Assembly (NCBI RefSeq): GCF_011022235.1
Contig: NZ_JAAIYP010000039.1
Span: forward strand, 310,001 to 374,000
Reading direction: 5' to 3'
Length of the DNA stretch: 64,000 nt
DNA from: Magnetospirillum aberrantis SpK
GTDB taxonomy: Bacteria > Pseudomonadota > Alphaproteobacteria > Rhodospirillales > Magnetospirillaceae
Position 1 is the first letter of the stretch. Each line of letters starts with the position of its first letter. The notes under the pieces are model-generated. The model saw nothing but the letters and a program-made list of their open reading frames with translations, did no database searches and had not been told where the DNA came from. Positions 18,196 through 27,013 of this stretch are shown one piece after another. A program made the position numbers and the translations under genes.

Positions 18196-18807
18196 TCAGC
18201 CCTCGCGCATCAGCCACAGGCGGACATTGGCGAATTCCTCGGCCATGCGTTCCACCCGCCAGCCGCGCTCGGCCAATTCCGGGAACAGGAATTGCGGCAC
18301 GCGTTCGTGATGCACCACCACCGTCTCGGTCGCGGCGACGGCGTCAAGCAGGCGCAGCACCGCCAGCATGGGCTGCGGCGGCTTGAGCTTGCGCACGTCG
18401 ATATGCAAACCGTCGTCTTCGCGCCAGGTCATGGCTCCTTCCGGCCCGACCTCGACGTCGGCGTCGCGCTCCCAGTCCTGGCCGCCGTTCAGCACGAAGA
18501 ACACCCGCCAATGGCCCGGCCCCAGGTTACGCCCGTACGAAGAGAAACCGCGTGCCGCCAGGATGCGGCGCAGCGGCGACGGGTTGAAGGGAGCGTCGAT
18601 CACCAGGGCACCGCCGAATTCGATGCCGTCGGCGGCTTCCATGATCAGCCCCAAAGGGTCCTCGCCGGTGGCCAGGGCCGGACGCACGTCCAGCGGTTCG
18701 ATATCCAGCGCCAACGCCAGCCATTCCGGCGGCCCCGGTTGCCGTTCCGCCGTCGAATCCTTGTCTGTCAAGCCCTTGGCCGTCGCGCCCGTTGTCCGGT
18801 CGTTCAT
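18196..18807 (-). CDS. Tandem DUF2249 protein
   Basis: A 203-aa protein with two copies of the DUF2249 fold (TusA-like superfamily). The first runs at about 37-92 (PLDVRPALATGEDPLGLIMEA, PLRRILAARGF). The second runs at about 133-190 (HIDVRKLKPPQPMLAVLRLL, VVHHERVPQFLFPELAERGW). Families of this type cluster with hemerythrin, NnrS and denitrification genes and are thought to act in sulfur or metal handling; the biochemical function is unproven. It is the first gene of the operon. Its ATG at 18807 follows a GGGAG site. Confidence 0.82.
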   Translation of the reverse strand: MNDRTTGATAKGLTDKDSTAERQPGPPEWLALALDIEPLDVRPALATGEDPLGLIMEAADGIEFGGALVIDAPFNPSPLRRILAARGFSSYGRNLGPGHWRVFFVLNGGQDWERDADVEVGPEGAMTWREDDGLHIDVRKLKPPQPMLAVLRLLDAVAATETVVVHHERVPQFLFPELAERGWRVERMAEEFANVRLWLMREG

Positions 18808-18853
18808 GGCAAACTCCCTGCTTTGTCGCCAACCCTACACCGGGTGTGGTCGA

Positions 18854-18877
18854 TTCCCTTGACGTTCGACAAGGGAA
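18854..18877 (-). promoter_or_regulatory. FNR/NNR-type palindromic operator
   Basis: The 24-bp dyad reads TTCCCTTGAC-GTTC-GACAAGGGAA: 8-bp perfect outer arms TTCCCTTG / CAAGGGAA around a core close to TTGAC-N4-GTCAA (one position off). It is centred 59 bp upstream of the DUF2249 start codon. A TAGGGT hexamer at 18837-18832 lies about 31 bp from the dyad centre, where the -10 of a class II FNR-type promoter would lie. The sequence after the dyad is not T-rich, so it is unlikely to be a murI terminator. Confidence 0.6.
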
Positions 18878-18901
18878 GCAAGAAGCGGGCCGGGCCGGCC
18901 T

Positions 18902-19768
18902 TCAGCCGATGTCCACCAACTCCACCTGGGCGGCGGCGATGCCCCAGGGCACGAACACCCCGGCCACGCGGGCGAAGCGATCGGGAGCGTCGGTGACCAT
19001 GTAACGCACCTCGCCCGCCGTCGCCGTGGTCGCCAGACGGCGGTGGGACAGCAGATCCTCGACCGCGCTGGCGGTGGTCGTGGCGGAATCGACGATGGCC
19101 ACCTCGGGCCCCAGCAGCCGGCGCAACAACGGTTCCAGCGCCGGGAAGTGGGTGCAGCCCAGCAACAGGCAGTCGGCGCGCCCGTCGGGCGGCGGGTCCA
19201 GGAACAACGGCGCCAGATAATGCCGGGCGATCATCTCGGCGATGGCGTCGTCGACCATGCCTTCCTCGACCATCGACACGAACAACGGACAGGCCCGCGA
19301 CGTCACCCGCGCGCCGGGCCGCGAATGCAGGATGGCGCGGGGATAGGTGCCGGCCTGGACCGTGCTTTCGGTGGCGATGACCGCGATGCGGCCTTCGGCG
19401 CTGGCGTGGCCGGCGGCGGTGGCGCCCGGTTCCACCACCCCGATCACCGGCAGGCCGGGGAAGGCGGCCCGCAAAGGTTCCAGCGCATGGGCCGACGAGG
19501 TGTTGTCGGCCACCACCAGCGCCTTGATGCCGGTGGCGACCAGGGCGCGGGCGGCCTGAACCGCGTAATGGCTGACCGCCTCGGCACTCTTGGTGCCATA
19601 GGGCAGACGCGCCGTGTCCCCCAGATAGACCAGCGACTCGCGAGGCAGGCGCTCACGCAGGGCCTTGAGCACGGTCAGCCCGCCCACGCCGGAATCGAAC
19701 ACTCCGATAGGCAGGTCGCGTTTCTTCTGAGGCACGGTTCTGGCATCCTTGGCGGCGGAAGCCGGCAT
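18902..19768 (-). CDS. murI: Glutamate racemase family protein, first catalytic Cys replaced
   Basis: A 288-aa protein of the Asp/Glu racemase family; MurI makes D-glutamate for peptidoglycan. Family motifs are clear: IGVFDSGVGGLTVLK (21-35), YLGDTARLPYGTK (48-60), the second catalytic cysteine Cys205 in LLLGCTHFPALEPLL, and TTTASAVEDLL. The first catalytic motif, normally ACNTAS/T, reads ADNTSS, placing Asp88 where the catalytic Cys is expected; the codon is GAC. The enzyme may be altered or inactive as a racemase, or use Asp as base. The ATG at 19768 was chosen; GTG at codon 12 (VPQKKRDLP) is possible. Confidence 0.85.
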   Translation of the reverse strand: MPASAAKDARTVPQKKRDLPIGVFDSGVGGLTVLKALRERLPRESLVYLGDTARLPYGTKSAEAVSHYAVQAARALVATGIKALVVADNTSSAHALEPLRAAFPGLPVIGVVEPGATAAGHASAEGRIAVIATESTVQAGTYPRAILHSRPGARVTSRACPLFVSMVEEGMVDDAIAEMIARHYLAPLFLDPPPDGRADCLLLGCTHFPALEPLLRRLLGPEVAIVDSATTTASAVEDLLSHRRLATTATAGEVRYMVTDAPDRFARVAGVFVPWGIAAAQVELVDIG

Positions 19769-19873
19769 CCTTGGTCCGTCGGCATGGAAAAGCAAGCGCC
19801 GAGCGCGGGCATCAGCCTCTTGGCGACGCCCGGACATTGGTCTAGGGTCTAACCGGCATCCAGGGAGCCTATT

Positions 19874-20575
19874 ATGCCCGATACCGCGCCGGACAAGAGC
19901 GTCCTGCTGCAACTGCAATTCACTCCGCTGTTCTCGGGCCTGCTCGAAGCGGACATCCGTGCGCTGATCGAGGGCGCGCGCCTGATGTCCCTTGCCCACG
20001 AACACGCGCTTTACGACCAGGGCGACCTTGTGGCCGACTTCTACGTGGTCCTTGACGGCCATGTTGAATTGTCCGTGGACAGCGGCGGCCGTCGTTCGGT
20101 GGTCGAGGTGGTGCGCAAGGGCACCGTGCTGGGCGACGCCGCCATGTTCGGCGATGGCCGCTTCCTGATGAGCGCGCGGGTGCTGACCGGCGCCACCGTC
20201 CTGGCGGTGCCGGCGGCGTCGTTCCTGGACAAGCTGGAAACCCGCTTCGACATCATCACCCACATGCTGTCCACCATGTCGTTCCGGCTGCGCATGCTGG
20301 TGCGCCAGATCGCCGAACTGAAGCTCAAGACCACCGCCCAGCGGCTGGGCAGCTTCCTGCTGTCCCAGGCCGAAGCCGAGGAAGGCCGCGTCACCCTGCG
20401 CTTCCCTTACGACAAGCGGCTGGTGGCCGACGAATTGGGCATGAAGCCGGAAAGCCTGTCGCGGGCGCTGGCCAAACTCGGCAAACTGGGGGTCGAATCA
20501 CGGCCCGACAACAGCGTGGTCATCGCCGACATCGAACGGCTGCGCGAATTCTGCGTCGAAGACGACATGGGGTAA
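19874..20575 (+). CDS. Crp/FNR-family transcription regulator (first of a tandem pair)
   Basis: A 233-aa protein with an N-terminal beta-roll sensor (about 15-130), a long dimer helix, and a C-terminal winged helix. The recognition helix PESLSRALAKLGKLGVE has the E-x-x-S-R pattern used by FNR/DNR-type proteins to read TTGAT/C half-sites. It lacks the N-terminal iron-sulfur cysteines of FNR, so it belongs nearer to the DNR/NNR type. Its paralogue follows 5 bp later. It could control the DUF2249/NnrS/hemerythrin operon 1 kb away, whose promoter has a matching palindrome; this is inference. Confidence 0.88.
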   Translation: MPDTAPDKSVLLQLQFTPLFSGLLEADIRALIEGARLMSLAHEHALYDQGDLVADFYVVLDGHVELSVDSGGRRSVVEVVRKGTVLGDAAMFGDGRFLMSARVLTGATVLAVPAASFLDKLETRFDIITHMLSTMSFRLRMLVRQIAELKLKTTAQRLGSFLLSQAEAEEGRVTLRFPYDKRLVADELGMKPESLSRALAKLGKLGVESRPDNSVVIADIERLREFCVEDDMG

Positions 20576-20580
20576 GGAAG

Positions 20581-21288
20581 ATGGCCGGGTTACCCGCCGC
20601 GGATCTTGAACTTTGCGCCCAGGCACCGCTGTTCGCGGCACTGGACAGAACCGACCTTTGCGCCCTGCTGGAACAGGCCCAGGCGGTGTCCTATGGCGAA
20701 ACCGGCCTGTTGTTCAGCCAGGGCGACACCGCCGACCGCTTCTTCGTGGTGCTGGCCGGCCGCGTCAACCTGTTCGCGCTGACGGAAACCGGCGACCAAT
20801 CCATCATCGAGGTGTTCGACGCCGTCGCCACCTTCGCCGAGGCCGCCATGTTCTCGTCGGGCAAGTTTCCGCTTAATTGCGAGGTTCTGGCGGGGTCCCG
20901 GCTGGTGCACGTGCCGGCGGGGCCGTTTCTCAAGCGGCTGAGCGAAAACCGCAAGACGGCGTTTCACCTGATGTCGGGTCTGTCGCGCTGGCAGATGCGC
21001 ATGATCCACGAGATCACCGAGTTGAAAAGCAAGTCGCCGGGCCAACGTCTGGCGTCGTTCCTGTTGGCGCTGGCCAGGAAACAGGAAGGCGACGCGGAAG
21101 GCGGCGGCACCCAGGTCCGTTTGCCGATCACCAAGGCGGTGCTGGCCAGCCGTATCGGCATCGCCCCGGAATCGCTGTCGCGGGCCTTGGGCCGGCTCAA
21201 GGCGGTGGGCGTCGAAAGCCATGGCCGCGAAGTGGTGCTGACCGACCTCGACGCCCTGCGCCGGCTGGTGCGCGAAGGGGAAGAATAG
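20581..21288 (+). CDS. Crp/FNR-family transcription regulator (second of a tandem pair)
   Basis: A 235-aa paralogue of the preceding gene with the same layout: sensor beta-roll, dimer helix (SRWQMRMIHEITELKSKSPGQ) and winged helix with PESLSRALGRLKAVGVE. The recognition residues match its neighbour, so both probably bind the same class of site. The sensor halves differ strongly, suggesting different signals. The start ATG is 5 bp after the upstream stop with GGAAG in between, so the two are cotranscribed. It has no FNR-type cysteine cluster. Confidence 0.88.
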   Translation: MAGLPAADLELCAQAPLFAALDRTDLCALLEQAQAVSYGETGLLFSQGDTADRFFVVLAGRVNLFALTETGDQSIIEVFDAVATFAEAAMFSSGKFPLNCEVLAGSRLVHVPAGPFLKRLSENRKTAFHLMSGLSRWQMRMIHEITELKSKSPGQRLASFLLALARKQEGDAEGGGTQVRLPITKAVLASRIGIAPESLSRALGRLKAVGVESHGREVVLTDLDALRRLVREGEE

Positions 21289-21294
21289 GGTTCT

Positions 21295-21489
21295 CTAACC
21301 GGCCGCCTTCAACTGCTCGCGCGCGGCGGCCAGACGGGAATGCAGATCATAGCATTTCTGCGCCACCTCGGGGATTTTCTGCCAATCGGTGGGCAGTTCC
21401 TCGGACAGGTCGTGCAAATCCATCTTGGCCTGGGTGGCCTGGGTCGACAGCTTCTTGATCTCGGCTTTCAGGGTATCGACGTCGCTCAT
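21295..21489 (-). CDS. DUF683 / CCE_0567-type small metalloprotein
   Basis: A 64-aa helical-hairpin protein: LKAEIKKLSTQATQAKMDLH, DLSEELPTDWQKIPEVAQ, KCYDLHSRLAAAREQLK. This matches the small Rop-like DUF683 proteins usually found beside nifX and nifEN in nitrogen fixers; one cyanobacterial member binds metal through His residues. Here it stands alone, with no nif gene in the window. It converges on the second Crp/FNR gene with 6 bp between stops. Confidence 0.8.
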   Translation of the reverse strand: MSDVDTLKAEIKKLSTQATQAKMDLHDLSEELPTDWQKIPEVAQKCYDLHSRLAAAREQLKAAG

Positions 21490-21573
21490 GTCTTGGTCCC
21501 GGCTGTGGCTTGGCGGAAGCGCACGACCCGAGTTTAGACCTATTTTTAGGCATATTCCAATATTGCTTATTTT

Positions 21574-24252
21574 TCAGGCGCGCCGTTCCACGTGAGCGGC
21601 CGTGCCGTCATCCAACCTGGCTTTCCAGCGATCGAGCAGCGTCCCCAGTTTGGTCCGGTCGATCGGCTTGGCGATGTAGTCGTCCATGCCGGCGGCCAGA
21701 CAGATTTCGCGGTCTCCGCTCATGGCGTTGGCGGTCATGGCGATGATCGGCACCGAACGCGCCGCCCCGTCCAGCGCCCGGATCGCCCGCGTCGCGTCCA
21801 GGCCGCTCATGCCCGGCATCTGCATGTCCATCAAAACCAGATCGAAATCGCCGGACCGGACCTGTTCCACCGCCGCCACACCGTCGTCGGCGACCTCGGC
21901 GTGGTGACCGAACTTCTCCAGCAACCCCACCGCAACCTGTTGATTGATGACATTGTCCTCGGCCACCAGGATACGCAGTCCCCCACGCCGATGCCCCGGA
22001 GCCGGCGCACACACCGGCGAAGGCATGTCGGCGGCGACGCCGAACACCTGGGCCAGGGTCTCGACCAGGGCCGCGCCGTCCAACGGACGGGACAACAGAT
22101 GGGTCACCCCCACCGCCGCCAGATTGGCGCCGTCGTCCCGTCGCAGCAATTCGTCGCCCACCAGGACCGCCGCCACCCCTTTCAGGGTCGGATCGGCACG
22201 GGTCAGCAACACGAGGTCAAGCGCGGTGACCCCACTCAGCCTGTCGTCGAGCAGCATCACCGTCGGCGGACAACCGGCGGCGGCGGCCTGACGCAGCATG
22301 GCCAGCGCCTGGATGGCGTCCAGGGCCAACGTCACCTCGAGCCCCAGGCGGTCGAAAACCGGCTCGACCTCGGCCAACATGCCCGCATCCTCGGTCACCG
22401 CCAGCATCCGCGACCCTGGCGGCAACACGATGTCGCGCACGACCGCGCTCCGGTTCTCGGCGCGGGTCAGCGGCACGCGGAACCAAAAGGTGCTGCCGTG
22501 GCCGGGCTCGCTGAGGAAACCGATCTCGCCGCCCATCTGTTCGACGATGCGCTTCGAGATGACCAGCCCCAGACCGGTGCCGCCGAAACGGCGCGCGGTC
22601 GAGGAATCGGCCTGGGTGAACATGGTGAACAGGCGCGCCTGCGCCTCTTCGGGAATGCCGATGCCGGTATCGACCACCGCGACCCGCAACCATTCCCGTT
22701 CACCCTCGGCGGCAACCGAGGCGACGACGTCCACACGGCCGCGCTCGGTGAACTTGAGCGCGTTACCGGCCAAATTCAGCAACACCTGACGCAAGCGGCC
22801 GGAATCGCCGACGAACACCCCCTCGCACCGGCCATCCAGCCGCCAATCCAGAACCACCTGGCGTTCGCGGCCGCGCGGAACCAACAGGTCCACCACACCG
22901 GCCACCACGGACTTTATTTCAAAGGCGCTTTCCTCGAAGCTCAACTTTCCGGCCTCCATCTTCGAGAAGTCCAGGATGTCGTTGATGATGGTCAGCAACG
23001 AATCCGCCGACACCCGAACCGTGTTGGCGAAATGGCGTTGTTGTGGATCCAGCGGCGTGTCCAGCAACAATCCGGTCATGCCGATGATGCCGTTCATGGG
23101 GGTACGGATTTCGTGGCTCATGGTGGCCAGGAACGCCGCCTTGGCCTCGGCCGCCGCCTCGGCCGCGTCCTTGGCCGACAACAATTGCTGGGCGAACATG
23201 CGCGAGGCGGTGGCATCGACGAAGGTCCACAGCCGCCCTCCCGTCTCTCCGCCGCCCAGAACCGGGAACGAACGGTGGGTGACGATGCGGCCGTTGCCCA
23301 TTTCGATGTCGCCGCCGCCGCCGGCCGTCACCTGTTCGGGCAACACCGCCGTCACCGACTTTCCCGCCGGCTCCTCCTCGCAGTTCCAGATGCCGCAGAA
23401 CGCCGGATTGGCGTAGACGATCTGGCCGTCGCCATCGGCGAACAGCACACCGAATTCCATGGCCGACAACAGGGACAACAAGCGGGCGCGTTCCTGGTCC
23501 AAGGCGCCGGCCAGCCGCGACTGCTGGTGCAAGGTCTGGTTCAGGTCGCCCAGCCGTTCGTCCACCGCGCGAGCCATGGCGTTGAAGGCGGCCCCCAGAC
23601 GGCCGACGTCGTCATCGCCTTCGGCCACCCGCACATGGGCGTAGTCGCCGGCCGCCACCTGGGCGCTGGCGCGGGTCAACTGGCCCAGATGGCGGGTCAG
23701 CCACCAGCCCACCAAGGTCAGCAACAAGGCGGTCATGACCACCTCGCCCACCGCGATGGCCACGCCTTGGACCACCAGGGCGCGACGGGCGGCGACGATG
23801 TGGTCGAGACCCAGGCCGAAATGCAGGGTCCCCAGCTTCTGCCCGGCCGACACCACCGGCACCACCACGTCATAGCGGGCGCCGCCATCCTTGTCGGCCA
23901 GGGAAAAGCCGGAATCAGCCGATGGCAAGGGACGGTCCTCGTCCCATCCGGCCCGCGCCATGACCTTGCCGCGCGAATCGGCCACCGCCAGATAGGACAG
24001 ACCATCGGCCATCTGGCTTTCCCGCAGGATGGCCTGAAGGGTGACGGTGTCGCGCTGAGCCAGCGGCGCCACCAGGGCAGCGTTGAGGACGGGGGAAATC
24101 TGTTCGGCATGCAGCCGGGCCTGTTCCGCCAGGCTGGAATAAAGCAGGCGGACGGAATTGCCCACCAGCGCCGACAGCATCACCGCCTCGACGCACAACG
24201 CGGCCACCAAAAGCCGCGCCCGCACCGTTCGGAAACGAGGCAGGAACCTCAT
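21574..24252 (-). CDS. Hybrid sensor histidine kinase with two receivers
   Basis: An 892-aa membrane kinase. A first membrane helix (about 10-32), a periplasmic or extracytoplasmic domain to about 165, a second helix and HAMP ([16 protein letters not shown]) lead into a PAS domain (about 265-345). HisKA follows ([21 protein letters not shown]), then an HATPase domain with the N, G1 and G2 boxes. The first receiver is degenerate: its TED acidic pocket and SRP in place of the KP motif suggest it cannot work normally. The second receiver is canonical ([22 protein letters not shown]). The start overlaps the stop of the PhnD-like gene by 4 bp, pointing to one signalling unit. Confidence 0.92.
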   Translation of the reverse strand: MRFLPRFRTVRARLLVAALCVEAVMLSALVGNSVRLLYSSLAEQARLHAEQISPVLNAALVAPLAQRDTVTLQAILRESQMADGLSYLAVADSRGKVMARAGWDEDRPLPSADSGFSLADKDGGARYDVVVPVVSAGQKLGTLHFGLGLDHIVAARRALVVQGVAIAVGEVVMTALLLTLVGWWLTRHLGQLTRASAQVAAGDYAHVRVAEGDDDVGRLGAAFNAMARAVDERLGDLNQTLHQQSRLAGALDQERARLLSLLSAMEFGVLFADGDGQIVYANPAFCGIWNCEEEPAGKSVTAVLPEQVTAGGGGDIEMGNGRIVTHRSFPVLGGGETGGRLWTFVDATASRMFAQQLLSAKDAAEAAAEAKAAFLATMSHEIRTPMNGIIGMTGLLLDTPLDPQQRHFANTVRVSADSLLTIINDILDFSKMEAGKLSFEESAFEIKSVVAGVVDLLVPRGRERQVVLDWRLDGRCEGVFVGDSGRLRQVLLNLAGNALKFTERGRVDVVASVAAEGEREWLRVAVVDTGIGIPEEAQARLFTMFTQADSSTARRFGGTGLGLVISKRIVEQMGGEIGFLSEPGHGSTFWFRVPLTRAENRSAVVRDIVLPPGSRMLAVTEDAGMLAEVEPVFDRLGLEVTLALDAIQALAMLRQAAAAGCPPTVMLLDDRLSGVTALDLVLLTRADPTLKGVAAVLVGDELLRRDDGANLAAVGVTHLLSRPLDGAALVETLAQVFGVAADMPSPVCAPAPGHRRGGLRILVAEDNVINQQVAVGLLEKFGHHAEVADDGVAAVEQVRSGDFDLVLMDMQMPGMSGLDATRAIRALDGAARSVPIIAMTANAMSGDREICLAAGMDDYIAKPIDRTKLGTLLDRWKARLDDGTAAHVERRA

Positions 24253-25088
24253 GGCGTGTCGCCCCCGAGGTTTCGCCGCACCTCGTCGGCATAGGGGGCC
24301 ATGGCCTGAAGTTCGTCCTCCGTGATGTCGCGGTATCCTTCGAGCTTGTTCTCGGCGAAGTAACGCTGGCCTTCGGCGGTGGCGGCAAAGGATCGCAACG
24401 CCGACAGCACCAGATCACGGCGGGCCGCATGACGGCCGTTCAGCATGTATACCCGGCCGGCCAACGGCGCGCTTTGTTCCTGAATCCGCAAGCCGGCCTG
24501 AACGTCGGCCGGCAGTTTCTGGAAATTGGCCAGCGAGATGAAACCGGCGGCGGCATCGCCGGCCAGAATCAGTTGGGCGACGCTGTCGGCGGCGCTGACA
24601 TAGCGGGTCTGACGCGGTTTGACGCCCTTGCCGTCCAGCCAGTGCAGTCCCCACAAGGTCACCAGCGACGACGGGTTCAGCCCCAAGACCACCTTTCCCG
24701 CCAAATCGGCGGCGGAGCCGATCGGCGAGTCGCGCCCGACCACCATCACCGCGCGGAAACTGGCGGCATAGGTCAGCAACGGCACGTAGCCGGAATCGGC
24801 CCGCAGCAACTCGGCCTGATGGCCGGTGGTCACGGCGATGTCGTATTGTCCGGCCACCGCACGGCGGGCGAATTCGGTGAAGTCGGGCGCGGTGATGATC
24901 TCGACCGGTTGGCCGAGGGCGGCGGCAAGAGCCGCCCGCACCGGCTGGTACTGTTCGATGATCACACGGGCCGAGGTATGGGGCGCGACCGCCACCACGA
25001 ACGACGGTTCCGCCGGAGTCTGGGCGCGAACGGGCACGGACATCATGCCAATGCACAACGCAGCCACGATTCCCATCAGGCGCATCAC
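24249..25088 (-). CDS. PhnD-like periplasmic binding protein
   Basis: A 279-aa exported protein with a signal peptide ([21 protein letters not shown]) and a phosphate/phosphonate-type solute-binding fold: [71 protein letters not shown]. No ABC permease or ATPase lies beside it. It overlaps the hybrid kinase gene by ATGA. It is therefore more likely the ligand-sensing partner of that kinase than a transport component. The ligand is unknown. Confidence 0.87.
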   Translation of the reverse strand: MMRLMGIVAALCIGMMSVPVRAQTPAEPSFVVAVAPHTSARVIIEQYQPVRAALAAALGQPVEIITAPDFTEFARRAVAGQYDIAVTTGHQAELLRADSGYVPLLTYAASFRAVMVVGRDSPIGSAADLAGKVVLGLNPSSLVTLWGLHWLDGKGVKPRQTRYVSAADSVAQLILAGDAAAGFISLANFQKLPADVQAGLRIQEQSAPLAGRVYMLNGRHAARRDLVLSALRSFAATAEGQRYFAENKLEGYRDITEDELQAMAPYADEVRRNLGGDTP

Positions 25089-25215
25089 ATCACCCCCCGA
25101 AAACAGACACCAGCCAATGGTAATACAGTCAATTGTAGGGGCGAACTATGAACAGCCGTGCGGCCTCGCTTTAACAATCCTCCAATCGACGTTCAAATTT
25201 TGTGAATGCACGCGA

Positions 25216-25947
25216 TCAAAGAAAAAACCGGCTGAGCAGACTTTGCGACGCGTGCGGCACCAGCACGCCGGCCCTCAGCTTCGCCGCGGCCAGTTCGACC
25301 AGCAGCGCCTCCATCAACGCCACCGTCACCGCCGCCTTGAGGTGACCGTTGGGACGTTCGTTGATCGGCTGGTCGTGCATCAAGACGATAGCTCCCTTGA
25401 TGGCGGCGGACGAGACCACGCGGCGGGCCTCGACGCGGCACGCCGCCTCCACCTCGGCGGCCGAGGCGCAACGGGGAGATATCAGGTGGTCCTCGGTGGA
25501 CAGACGCCAATGGGCGATCTGGCTGCCGGGCATCCAACGGCGAATGGCGCGATGAACCGCTATCTTGCGGTAGCCACCGTTATAGGGCATGCGCACCAGA
25601 TAGGCGGAAGGGGTCGGCCGGTACTTGGCCAACAGGGTCTCGCAGCGGTCGAAATCGGCGATCAGCCGCTCGGGTTTCTCCCGATCCAGCCGCACATGTT
25701 CCCAGCCGTGGCCATAGACGGCGTGTCCACGGCGCACCGTTTCCTGCACCAGTTCCTCGGCCAGTATCGCACGGCACCCGGACATGAAGAACGTCGCCTT
25801 GGCGTTGTGGCGGTCAAGCACATCCAGCATGGCCGGAAGGGAATCGGGCATGGGCGCGTCGTCGATGGTGATCGCCACCGCATCGTTGCCCGGCGGCTGC
25901 GTGCGCAGCACCGGCAACCACATTCCCGGCGAAACGCTGACCTGCAT
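25216..25947 (-). CDS. NodB-type polysaccharide deacetylase
   Basis: A 243-aa carbohydrate esterase 4 family protein. Catalytic features are the acidic pair in AITIDDAPMPDSLPAMLDVL (TFDDGP in the classic family), the zinc-binding His pair in GHGWEH, and the arm MPYNGGYRKIA. Near the C-terminus is IVLMHDQP, where the His fits the last motif. There is no signal peptide, which is unusual for enzymes acting on cell-wall or exopolysaccharide. ATG 25947 was chosen because GGGAGG precedes it; a longer frame starts at 25971. The 127 bp upstream of its 3' neighbour (25088-25216) are AT-rich with no gene visible. Confidence 0.82.
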   Translation of the reverse strand: MQVSVSPGMWLPVLRTQPPGNDAVAITIDDAPMPDSLPAMLDVLDRHNAKATFFMSGCRAILAEELVQETVRRGHAVYGHGWEHVRLDREKPERLIADFDRCETLLAKYRPTPSAYLVRMPYNGGYRKIAVHRAIRRWMPGSQIAHWRLSTEDHLISPRCASAAEVEAACRVEARRVVSSAAIKGAIVLMHDQPINERPNGHLKAAVTVALMEALLVELAAAKLRAGVLVPHASQSLLSRFFL

Positions 25948-26179
25948 CCTGACATTCCTCCCAACAGCCAACAGGCCGGACTCGCGGCGCCGGCATCAAG
26001 GCCGAGTACCGTACGAAGGGGGGCAAACACAGTCAAGGAAGGTCTCGGGGCGCCCCTACCCCTTCACCGCGTGGCACGGCACGCATTGACGCCTTGCCGG
26101 GCAACCGCCACATTTAGCGCGCGCGGCCCATCCTGCCACGGACACCAGGGCCCGCCACTTCAGCTTGTCGAGACACCTC

Positions 26180-26629
26180 ATGCTTGCCAGCAAAGCCAAG
26201 TACGGATTGAAGGCCATGGTCTACCTGGCCCGCCGCGAGAACGAGGGGCCGTCGCTGATCATCGACATCGCAACGGCCGAGCACATTCCGCGCAAGTTCC
26301 TGGACACCATCTTGCTGGAACTCAAGACCCACGGCTTCCTGAGCAGCAAGAAGGGCAAGGGAGGCGGCTACCAGTTGGCGGTGCCCGCCGCGCACATCCG
26401 CGTCGGCGACGTCATCCGGGTCCTGGACGGACCGTTGGCTCCGGTCCCGTGCGTGTCACGCCGGTCCTATCGGCCGTGCACCGATTGCGCCGACGAAGCC
26501 GCCTGCGCGGTACGGGCGGTGATGCAGGACGTGCGCGACGCCATCGCCGGCATCCTCGACAATACCACCCTGGCCGACATGGCACGGCGCACCGTCAAGG
26601 TGGAACCCGTGCTGATGTACGACATCTAG
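26180..26629 (+). CDS. Rrf2-family transcription regulator
   Basis: A 149-aa winged-helix regulator: LASKAKYGLKAMVYLARREN, DIATAEHIPRKFLDTILLELK, KKGKGGGYQLAVPA. A cysteine-rich segment follows (PCVSRRSYRPCTDCADEAAC). The C-x8-C-x2-C-x5-C spacing differs from IscR but could carry an iron-sulfur cluster or sense redox or cysteine status; the signal is unknown. ATG 26180 opens the conserved N-terminus. It is monocistronic and ends before a strong hairpin. Confidence 0.88.
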   Translation: MLASKAKYGLKAMVYLARRENEGPSLIIDIATAEHIPRKFLDTILLELKTHGFLSSKKGKGGGYQLAVPAAHIRVGDVIRVLDGPLAPVPCVSRRSYRPCTDCADEAACAVRAVMQDVRDAIAGILDNTTLADMARRTVKVEPVLMYDI

Positions 26630-26653
26630 TAATCCATCGCGCCATGGAAATGA

Positions 26654-26687
26654 AAAGCCCGCCAAGTCCGAAGACTTGGCGGGCTTT
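26654..26687. terminator. Strong bidirectional terminator
   Basis: A perfect 15-bp stem AAAGCCCGCCAAGTC (26654-26668) / GACTTGGCGGGCTTT (26673-26687) with loop CGAA lies between the Rrf2 gene (plus) and tRNA-Pro (minus). It can end both transcripts. Confidence 0.85.
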
Positions 26688-26691
26688 CATA

Positions 26692-26768
26692 TGGTCGGAG
26701 TGAGAGGATTCGAACCTCCGGCCCCTGCCTCCCGAAGACAGTGCTCTACCAGGCTGAGCTACACTCCG
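26692..26768 (-). tRNA. tRNA-Pro (anticodon CGG)
   Basis: A 77-nt cloverleaf with encoded CCA. The acceptor stem CGGAGTG pairs with CACTCCG. The D arm is AGCTCAGCCTGGTAGAGC. The anticodon loop TTCGGGA (anticodon CGG, codon CCG) closes a CTGTC/GGCAG stem. The T arm contains GGTTCGAATCC. The anticodon assigns proline. CCG is a major Pro codon in this GC-rich DNA. Confidence 0.95.
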
Positions 26769-26910
26769 GTCGCCTGCGAGGCGCTTCTTATAGCGCCAAC
26801 CCCGGCGCCGTGCAAAGGGAATTTGCGACTTTTTTCACGACCTTGCCAAGCTTATCCCACAACGCGGATTCTTGTGGAATATCAACACCCACTGCCGCAC
26901 CATCGCCGAC

Positions 26911-27009
26911 ATGCGCATTTGTTTCCTGGGCGACAGCTTCTTCAACGGCACCAACGCCCCCACCTGTCTGGGCTGGACCGGGCGGGTCTGCGCCCTGGCG
27001 CGGCGACGC
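26911..27009 (+). pseudogene. N-terminal remnant of an SGNH/GDSL hydrolase
   Basis: The first 32 codons from ATG 26911 read MRICFLGDSFFNGTNAPTCLGWTGRVCALARR. This is the start of a GDSL-type esterase, with block I GDS (Gly-Asp-Ser) and the usual GWTGRV follow-on. The similarity stops abruptly at about 27009. The frame runs on for about 20 codons through a hairpin and stops at 27070-27072 without blocks III or V. No other part of the hydrolase is nearby, so this is a truncated gene remnant beside a tRNA. Confidence 0.65.
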
Positions 27010-27013
27010 CTAA

